A program made the position numbers and the translations under genes. Below the pieces are notes generated by a model that saw nothing but the letters and a program-made list of their open reading frames with translations, was not told the DNA's origin and did no database searches. Shown here one piece after another: positions 58,336-64,000 of a stretch of 64,000 nt of DNA. The stretch comes from M3007 sp037445225 (GTDB lineage Bacteria; Bacteroidota; Bacteroidia; Chitinophagales; Saprospiraceae), in NCBI GenBank assembly GCA_037445225.1, contig JBBIKW010000009.1:62001-126000 (forward strand). The letters are read 5' to 3'. The number at the start of each line of letters is the position of its first letter. Position 1 is the stretch's first letter.

Positions 58336-60372
58336 ATGGAATTTCGATTGCACGCGCCATATCAGCCCACGGGAGACCAGCCGCAGGCCATTCGCCAGCT
58401 CGTAGAGGGCATCCGTCGAGGAGAACGCGCCCAAGTGCTGCTCGGCGTCACCGGCTCGGGAAAGACCTTCACCATAGCTAATGTGATCGCACAGGTCAAT
58501 AAGCCGACCCTGGTGCTCACCCACAACAAAACCTTGACGGCGCAGCTGTACAGCGAGCTGCAGTCCTTCTTTCCCGAAAACGCGGTGGAGTACTTCGTGT
58601 CGTATTACGACTACTACCAACCCGAGTCGTACCTGCCGGTTACCGACACGTATATCGAAAAGGATCTGCAAATTAACGAGTTGGTCGACAAGTTGCGCCT
58701 CCGCGCCACCAGTACCCTGTTGTCGGGGCGGCGCGATATCATTATTGTAGCTTCTGTCTCGTGTATTTACGGCATGGGTAATCCGGAGGACTACGCTACC
58801 GGTATCATCCGCTTGGAGCGCGGAGCCAAGATGTCGAAGACGCAATTTCTCTATGCGCTGACCGATAGCCTGTACTCGCGTACGGAAGGAGATCTGACGC
58901 GAGGGACATTTCGCGTGCGCGGCGACAGCGTAGATATTTATCTACCCTACGCCGACTGGGGCTACCGCGTCATCTTTTGGGGTGACCTGGTAGAAAGCAT
59001 CGAGACGATCGACGTGCAAAGCGGGAAACGCATCGCCGACACCGACCGCGCAGTTATCTTCCCGGCCAACCTGTACGTGGCGCCCAAAGACCGGCTTGCC
59101 GAGATTATCCGGGCCATCGAAGACGAGATGATCGCCCAAGAGCAGTACTTCCTCTCAGAGGGGCGCCTCGTCGAGGCACGACGGATACGCGAGCGCACAA
59201 CCTTCGACTTAGAGATGATCCGCGAATTAGGCTATTGCAGCGGCATCGAAAACTACTCTCGCTTTTTCGATCGGCGTCCTCCTGGGGTGCGCCCGTTCTG
59301 CCTGCTCGACTATTTTCCAGAGGACTACCTGATGATTGTGGATGAGAGCCATGTGACCATCCCTCAACTGCGCGGAATGTGGAGCGGTGACCGCGCCCGA
59401 AAACAAACCTTGGTCCATTATGGCTTTCGCCTGCCCTCCGCTATCGACAACCGGCCGCTCAGCTTTGAAGAATTCGAAAGCCTCATCAACCAAGTCATCT
59501 TCGTCAGCGCCACGCCCAGCGACTACGAGCTCCAGCAGACAGAGGGCGTGGTCGTGGAGCAGCTCATCCGTCCTACAGGTCTGCTCGACCCCCCCATCGA
59601 AGTACGCCCCTCGCTCCACCAGATCGACGACTTGTTGGAGGAGATTCAGCGGCGGGTCGAGCGCCAAGAACGCACATTGGTTGCTACGCTCACCAAGCGC
59701 ATGGCCGAAGAGCTCAGCGCCTATTTGACCAAAATGGGCGTCCGTTGCCGCTATATCCACAGCGAAGTAGAGACGCTCGACCGCGTCGAGATCCTGCGCG
59801 ACCTGCGTCTGGGCGAGTTCGATGTGTTGGTTGGCGTCAACCTCCTGCGCGAAGGGCTCGACTTGCCCGAAGTGTCGCTCGTCGCCATCCTCGACGCCGA
59901 CAAAGAGGGATTTCTCCGCAACGTGCGCTCCCTTACCCAGACGGCAGGACGAGCGGCTCGCAACGCCAACGGTTTGGTCATCTTCTACGCCGACCAGATC
60001 ACCGACTCCATGCGGCAAACCATCGAAGAGACTCAGCGGCGCCGCAGCATACAAATGGCGTACAACGAAGCGCACGGCATCACGCCGCGCACCATTCACC
60101 GAAGCCGCGAAGAGATTTTGGCACAGCGCACTATCTTAGAGATCCGCGGCACAGAGGCCTCACCCTATTACGTCGAACCCGAAGCGCCCACCTTAGCTGC
60201 CGAGCCTATTGTGGCCTATGCTACGCGTCCGCAGCTCGAAAAGATGATTGCTGAAACCGAAGCGCGCATGAAAAAGGCCGCTAAAGAGCTCGACTTTCTC
60301 ACTGCAGCGCAACTCCGCGACGAGATGTTAGCCCTCAAAAAGCAATTGCGCGAGCGCTTCGGCGCAGATTAA
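58336..60372 (+). CDS. uvrB: UvrABC excinuclease subunit B
   Basis: The 678-residue UvrB verifies DNA damage and recruits UvrC in nucleotide excision repair. The start ATG 58336 gives MEFRLHAPYQPTGDQPQAI, the conserved N-terminus; an in-frame ATG at 58285 is rejected for that reason. Walker A is LLGVTGSGKTFT, the damage-probing beta hairpin is YYDYYQPESYLPVTDTYIEKD, and LIVDESHVTIPQLRGMW and the helicase motif QTAGRAARN follow. A C-terminal UVR domain (LEKMIAETEARMKKAAKELDFLTAAQLRDEMLALKKQL) contacts UvrC. All parts are intact. Confidence 0.98.
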   Translation: MEFRLHAPYQPTGDQPQAIRQLVEGIRRGERAQVLLGVTGSGKTFTIANVIAQVNKPTLVLTHNKTLTAQLYSELQSFFPENAVEYFVSYYDYYQPESYLPVTDTYIEKDLQINELVDKLRLRATSTLLSGRRDIIIVASVSCIYGMGNPEDYATGIIRLERGAKMSKTQFLYALTDSLYSRTEGDLTRGTFRVRGDSVDIYLPYADWGYRVIFWGDLVESIETIDVQSGKRIADTDRAVIFPANLYVAPKDRLAEIIRAIEDEMIAQEQYFLSEGRLVEARRIRERTTFDLEMIRELGYCSGIENYSRFFDRRPPGVRPFCLLDYFPEDYLMIVDESHVTIPQLRGMWSGDRARKQTLVHYGFRLPSAIDNRPLSFEEFESLINQVIFVSATPSDYELQQTEGVVVEQLIRPTGLLDPPIEVRPSLHQIDDLLEEIQRRVERQERTLVATLTKRMAEELSAYLTKMGVRCRYIHSEVETLDRVEILRDLRLGEFDVLVGVNLLREGLDLPEVSLVAILDADKEGFLRNVRSLTQTAGRAARNANGLVIFYADQITDSMRQTIEETQRRRSIQMAYNEAHGITPRTIHRSREEILAQRTILEIRGTEASPYYVEPEAPTLAAEPIVAYATRPQLEKMIAETEARMKKAAKELDFLTAAQLRDEMLALKKQLRERFGAD

Positions 60373-60412
60373 CCCCCCTACCTTCCGAACCTTTACTTCT
60401 GCACACCTTACC

Positions 60413-61222
60413 ATGGAAAGCGGCGGCAAAATCTTGGGCGGCATCATTGGGATGATGGTACTCGACCTGATCGGTGTTCCTGCCGGAGCCTTCTGGGGCT
60501 TTTTGTTGGGCCTCATCGTTGGCCACATATGGATTGATCGCCCCAAGTTGGTAACTGCTGCAGCCCAGTCGCCTCTCGAGCATCGCCAGCGCGGCGCCTT
60601 CATCTATTACCTGGTGTGCATGAGCGCGCGGGTAGCCAAGGCCGACGGCCCTATCAACCGCGCTGAAATCCAGTTCATGGAGCAACTTATGCGCCAACAC
60701 CTGCGCCTCAGCGAAAAGGGCCGGCGCGACGCCATCCGCGTATGGAACAGCGCCAAAGATGGGGAAACCGCCTTTCATCAGTACGCTCAGGCGTTTTACC
60801 GCGACTTCCGCTCGGAGCGCCACCGAGTGATGAACGCCATAGACCTGTTGTTTGCTTTGGCGGCTGCCGACAGCTCGCGGTTGCATCCAGCAGAAGAAGA
60901 GCTCCTCTTGCGCGCTGCGGGCATATTTCATATCAGCCGCCTGCAGTTTGAGCGCATCAAGGCGCGCTATTTTGCTCCGCCAACACACGCTACCCCCTCG
61001 TGGTCGCCCTTAGACCCGCATTACGCCATCTTAGGCGCCAGCCCTTCCGACTCGATCGAGGTCATCCGGCGAAAGTATCGCGAGCTTGCCCTTCGCTGGC
61101 ATCCCGACCGCGTCCAAGCGCGCGGAGGCTCTCCCGAGGCCATTCGACACGCTCAGGAAAAGTTTCGGCAAATCGCCGAGGCCTACGAGCGCATCTTAGA
61201 GAACCGAGCCAAAGAGCGCTAA
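60413..61222 (+). CDS. TerB/DnaJ-domain membrane protein (DjlA-like)
   Basis: The 269-residue protein has a glycine-rich membrane hairpin at its N-terminus (ILGGIIGMMVLDLIGVPAGAFWGFLLGLIVGHIWI). A TerB-like helical domain follows (AFIYYLVCMSARVAKADGPINRAEIQFMEQLMRQHLRLSEKGRR), then a C-terminal J domain (DPHYAILGASPSDSIEVIRRKYRELALRWHPDRVQARG...KFRQIAEAYERIL) with an intact HPD. This is the layout of DjlA, which recruits DnaK to the membrane. It follows uvrB by 40 bases and probably shares its transcript. Confidence 0.9.
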   Translation: MESGGKILGGIIGMMVLDLIGVPAGAFWGFLLGLIVGHIWIDRPKLVTAAAQSPLEHRQRGAFIYYLVCMSARVAKADGPINRAEIQFMEQLMRQHLRLSEKGRRDAIRVWNSAKDGETAFHQYAQAFYRDFRSERHRVMNAIDLLFALAAADSSRLHPAEEELLLRAAGIFHISRLQFERIKARYFAPPTHATPSWSPLDPHYAILGASPSDSIEVIRRKYRELALRWHPDRVQARGGSPEAIRHAQEKFRQIAEAYERILENRAKER

Positions 61223-61225
61223 AGC

Positions 61226-61257
61226 AAAAAACCTCTCGGCGACGTCTCGCAGAGAGG
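61226..61257 (-). terminator. Intrinsic terminator after the PorP/SprF gene
   Basis: The arms CCTCTC (61232-61237) and GAGAGG (61252-61257) pair, and on the minus strand the stem is followed by TTTTTT (61226-61231). It lies 57 bases past the minus-strand stop at 61314. A separate plus-strand hairpin, AAAACCA (61268-61274) with TGGTTTT (61284-61290), may end the uvrB-djlA transcript. Confidence 0.65.
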
Positions 61258-61313
61258 CCAAATCCCCAAAACCAATTGTTTACTGGTTTTCTCTTCACCT
61301 CAGCGGCCACTTA

Positions 61314-62270
61314 TTATTGGCCTAACTGATAAATGTTGGTATTTTGGATAGGAACAGGCGGCTTCTTGCGTCTAAACGCATACGCAAAGGAAAACTCGTG
61401 TGAGCCCGAGCTGTATTGTTGGAATGGCCCAAACGACACATCGTACGTGTAGAAGAGGTTGAAGCGGTTGTACTGCGTGCCGATAAGGAACGCCATAGAG
61501 CCTCTCGAGTTGGGTCGATAGGTGAGCCCTGCAATGAGCTTGTTGTCCAAAAACCGCCCCTGCACGTTGAGGTCGACCTGGAAGGGGACATCGCGAATAC
61601 TGCGCACCGCTATCGAGGGGATAAGCGTGAAGTTGTGTTGGTATATCGGCAGCATGCCGCCCAATTGCAAGATGAAGTAGCGGAGACCGGCGCCGCTTTC
61701 TGCCTGTGGATTGTCGACGGGGATTTCATCCAAGCGGGCGCGAATGGCCGAAGGCAATACCAAGCTGACAAACATCGCGTTGTCATATAGGATATGCGCC
61801 CCAAAAGAGGAAGTGAATAAGCGTTGGCCGTCGGTAGCCCCCTCCAATACCGCATCGCGCACGTCGATGAGCGGGTTGGTCAGCACATCGCTGTTGAGAC
61901 GCCGCCGCAGAAACTCCGTCGTCAACCCCAACCCTATTTGAGTGCGATCTACCTTGAAGCGGAACGAATATATGCCTTGAATGCGCGAGACAATCTGGTT
62001 GCCGATATATTCGGTAAAAAGACTACCACCTAAGCCGAGCTTGTCGCCGACAGGCCCTGTATACAGGAAGGTGTAGCTTCGCGGTGCACCGGGAAAGCCC
62101 GCCCATGAGTGGCGCGCATTGGCCAGCAAGAGAAACTCGTTGTCGAAACCCGCTACGCCGGGATTGATGAGGTTTTGGAAAACCTGGTACTGAGAATAGA
62201 TAGCATGCTCTTGAGCCGCAGCAGAGGCGACCCAAAGGCCAAACAGCAGGGAGTAAATTGCTTTTTTCAT
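61314..62270 (-). CDS. PorP/SprF-family type IX secretion outer-membrane protein
   Basis: The 318-residue protein starts MKKAIYSLLFGLWVASAAAQ, a clear signal peptide; longer open frame upstream is ignored. The PorP/SprF hallmark is at the mature N-terminus: HAIYSQYQVFQNLINPGVAGFDNEFLLLANARHSWAGFPGAPRSYTFLYTGPV. The rest is a series of beta strands. SprF-like proteins help the T9SS secrete, or anchor at the surface, the adhesin encoded next to them. The adhesin gene lies immediately upstream on the same strand, as in sprB-sprF pairs, with an intervening hairpin. Confidence 0.93.
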   Translation of the reverse strand: MKKAIYSLLFGLWVASAAAQEHAIYSQYQVFQNLINPGVAGFDNEFLLLANARHSWAGFPGAPRSYTFLYTGPVGDKLGLGGSLFTEYIGNQIVSRIQGIYSFRFKVDRTQIGLGLTTEFLRRRLNSDVLTNPLIDVRDAVLEGATDGQRLFTSSFGAHILYDNAMFVSLVLPSAIRARLDEIPVDNPQAESGAGLRYFILQLGGMLPIYQHNFTLIPSIAVRSIRDVPFQVDLNVQGRFLDNKLIAGLTYRPNSRGSMAFLIGTQYNRFNLFYTYDVSFGPFQQYSSGSHEFSFAYAFRRKKPPVPIQNTNIYQLGQ

Positions 62271-62308
62271 GACCAAATCGATAATGGGAAAATAGTTGAA
62301 AAAATAAA

Positions 62309-62342
62309 AGGGCCCAACAGTCCGGGAGGGTTGCCGGGCCCT
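62309..62342 (-). terminator. Intercistronic hairpin between adhesin and PorP/SprF genes
   Basis: The arms AGGGCCC (62309-62315) and GGGCCCT (62336-62342) are perfectly complementary. On the minus strand they are followed by the T-rich TTTATTTTTTC. It could end part of the adhesin transcript, so that less PorP/SprF is made. Confidence 0.65.
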
Positions 62343-62349
62343 CGAAGCG

Positions 62350-64000
62350 TTATCGAACGATATTGATGGAGCCTTTAATCTGACGCACCTCTCCACTTGC
62401 CGTGACGGTTAGGACGTAGTAGTATACTCCATCGGGTAGGAGCTCTCCGCTAGCGGTACGACCCTCCCAGCGCTTCGCACTGTTGTCATACCCCTCTGCT
62501 CGATATACCAACTGCCCCCATCGGTTAAACACTTCAAACGTGTTGACGGGATAATCTTCAATACAGGTGATGAGCGCGAAGTCGTTTAGACCGTCTTCCA
62601 CCCCAGGCGTAATGACTGGGCGCACTAAGAGACAGCCGTCGGGCGGATAGGGCACGCGAATGCGGCCAATGCCTTTGCAGCCGTTGCCGTCTGTAACGAT
62701 GAACTCGATGAGCTCGCCGGGGCAGAGGTCTTCGGCGCGCGCTTCGGTGCCGTTCTTGCCCGAAGTGACGGAAGACCAAGCAAAGGAAAGCGGCTGTATT
62801 CCAGAGGGCACCTGGGCAATAACTTGACCATCGCATAGGGAGAAGTTGTCGGGTGCCAACGTCGAGAATTCAAAGTTGAGAGGCTCTGGCTCGCTCACCG
62901 TGAAGGAATAAAGCGTCTGCACGTTGTTCGCATCGATTATCGTGATGCGGTATTCGCCTCCGCACAGCTGTGTGGCCGTAGAAAGCCCACCCAGCGGCAC
63001 GTTGGCATCTACTTGCCCAGTCGGCCAAACAATGCGGTAAGGCGGCACGCCACCCACTGCAGACACGGCAGCACGGCCGTCGCAGTGGCCGTCGCAGCTG
63101 ACACCAAAGCCGTTATAATTGCTCAGAATAGCAGAGCTGCCCACCACTGTCGGCGGAAACGTCAACTGTCCCTGCCAAGAAGCAGTACAACCCAGACCAT
63201 CCGTAATGATTACGCTGTACGGCCCCCCGCATAGGGTGCTGTTGGTAGGCGTGTTGACTCCATTGCTCCAACTCACTGTGAAATTACCCACGTTTCCAGT
63301 GACGACCACTGAGGCAACGCCGTCACAGACCGTAGCCCCGCTTACATGAAAGCCGTTGTAGTTGGACAATATGTTGACATTAGATACCGTCACCTGCGAT
63401 TGCGAGCCTACCGTTATGGAGGGGCACTGCCGCGGCACATTGCTCTGGTCGATTACCGTACACATATACACGCCCGGAGGTATTTGAGCGATGTTTTGTG
63501 TAGTCGCCGTGTAGCCGTTTGGCCCACTCCACACAAAGGAATACGTTGGCCCGTCCCCACCCGAAACAGAGATGGCAATAGCGCCATCGCTAGAGTTAGC
63601 ACATGTAGCGGGCGTCACCTGCACGACGTTGCATTCGAAGGGTGCATAGGTGCGCACTAAGTTGAACGTATATACGCTGGTGCAGCCCGAGTTGAGGTTC
63701 GTCACCGTAACAATATAGGTACCTGAGTCCAAGCCGTTGACCGTCGGTGTAGTTGGGCCGTGCTTCCACGCATACATGAGGTTGGCGTTGGGCGGAATAG
63801 GTGACAGCGAGATGGAGCCGTTCTTCATGTCGTCAAACGGCGGCGTGAAGGCCGTGCCAACTACAGCGGGCTCGCGTTGTGTAATCACAATGTTTGAGAT
63901 GGTGAAGTTGTTCCCCGCCCCATCGGCAAGACTGATCTCGTATTCTCCCGAAGGTAAGCTGCAGATCTGGAAAGTATCTTGGTCGGGGAAATATATTTGG
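62350..64000 (-). CDS. T9SS-secreted adhesin with SprB-like repeats, type B C-terminal domain (5' end outside window)
   Basis: The frame is open to the right edge of the window, so the N-terminus is missing; about 549 residues are visible. They consist of repeated Ig-like/SprB-like modules. Two contain a near-identical core: LSNYNGFHVSGATVCDG and LSNYNGFGVSCDGHCDG. The others read like CNVVQVTPATCANSSDGAIAISVSGGDGPTYSFVWSGPNGY. The C-terminus is a gliding-motility-associated type B T9SS domain (PVITPGVEDGLNDFALITCIEDYPVNTFEVFNRWGQLVYRAEGY...GVYYYVLTV). It should be a large surface adhesin secreted through the T9SS with help from the PorP/SprF protein encoded next. Confidence 0.88.
   Translation of the reverse strand, partial: QIYFPDQDTFQICSLPSGEYEISLADGAGNNFTISNIVITQREPAVVGTAFTPPFDDMKNGSISLSPIPPNANLMYAWKHGPTTPTVNGLDSGTYIVTVTNLNSGCTSVYTFNLVRTYAPFECNVVQVTPATCANSSDGAIAISVSGGDGPTYSFVWSGPNGYTATTQNIAQIPPGVYMCTVIDQSNVPRQCPSITVGSQSQVTVSNVNILSNYNGFHVSGATVCDGVASVVVTGNVGNFTVSWSNGVNTPTNSTLCGGPYSVIITDGLGCTASWQGQLTFPPTVVGSSAILSNYNGFGVSCDGHCDGRAAVSAVGGVPPYRIVWPTGQVDANVPLGGLSTATQLCGGEYRITIIDANNVQTLYSFTVSEPEPLNFEFSTLAPDNFSLCDGQVIAQVPSGIQPLSFAWSSVTSGKNGTEARAEDLCPGELIEFIVTDGNGCKGIGRIRVPYPPDGCLLVRPVITPGVEDGLNDFALITCIEDYPVNTFEVFNRWGQLVYRAEGYDNSAKRWEGRTASGELLPDGVYYYVLTVTASGEVRQIKGSINIVR

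Noticed and set aside
1..64000. CRISPR arrays, insertion sequences, prophage or integrated plasmid.
   Set aside because: No direct-repeat array, transposase, integrase or phage structural gene was found on either strand.

Overview
The window reads as a chromosomal segment of a Bacteroidota bacterium, possibly on the Saprospiria/Chitinophagia side; the genus cannot be fixed from sequence alone. The evidence is a PorP/SprF-type T9SS protein, several secreted proteins with type A or type B T9SS C-terminal domains, SusC/Oar-like TonB-dependent receptors, a PorT-like barrel, a Bacteroidota-type HD-PycTM protein, and repeated upstream copies of the Bacteroidota -7 promoter box TAnnTTTG. The DNA is moderately GC-rich and very compact. 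Convergent genes often overlap at their 3' ends. No insertion sequence, prophage, CRISPR array or rRNA was seen.

Layout. 1-6.6 kb: tail of a family 2 glycosyltransferase, an RluA-type pseudouridine synthase, YidC, a T9SS-secreted endonuclease I, a DedA protein and a family 4 glycosyltransferase. 6.6-10.2 kb: a TPP riboswitch driving a TonB-dependent receptor (probable thiamin uptake), then a convergent MFS transporter. 10.4-13.1 kb: a TonB-C/TPR protein and an amino-acid permease. 13.1-17.1 kb: the most interesting region, described below. 17.1-26.2 kb: HisS, an M1 peptidase, a SPOR protein, PPK2, carotenoid genes crtI-crtB, KdsC, IscX and a frameshifted aldo/keto reductase. 26.3-35.1 kb: a T9SS lamin-tail protein, a large Oar-like receptor, a UvrD/AddA-like helicase and a 20-codon gene with its own terminator. 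35.3-46 kb: ArgS, a TPR protein, Ppx/GppA, a PorT-like barrel, PepT, uridine kinase, tRNA-Leu(GAG), an HD-PycTM protein, a PGM1-type ATP-grasp ligase broken by an amber codon, and PspC. 46-64 kb: a 1002-residue coiled-coil protein, a SprB-repeat adhesin, a TonB receptor, DUF2490, two rhodaneses, a lipoprotein serine hydrolase, UvrB, a TerB/DnaJ protein, and a PorP/SprF gene behind a partial adhesin.

Cysteine region. A 1-Cys peroxiredoxin and a three-gene cysteine operon are each preceded by a 30-codon ORF with a run of Cys codons (CCCCC and CCCRCCC). Each leader ORF contains a segment that can pair with the 5' arm of a following hairpin. This is the architecture of classical ribosome-stalling attenuation, with cysteine as the sensed amino acid. 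The operon encodes a CysM-like PLP enzyme, a JAMM peptidase (Mec-like) and a fusion of a ubiquitin-like sulfur carrier, a MoeZ-like E1 and a rhodanese. Together these match the thiocarboxylate-dependent cysteine pathway known from mycobacteria (CysO/CysM/Mec/MoeZ). Here the carrier's Gly-Gly is internal to the fusion, which raises the question of how it is freed. All functional statements rest on reading motifs by eye; no database search was possible.
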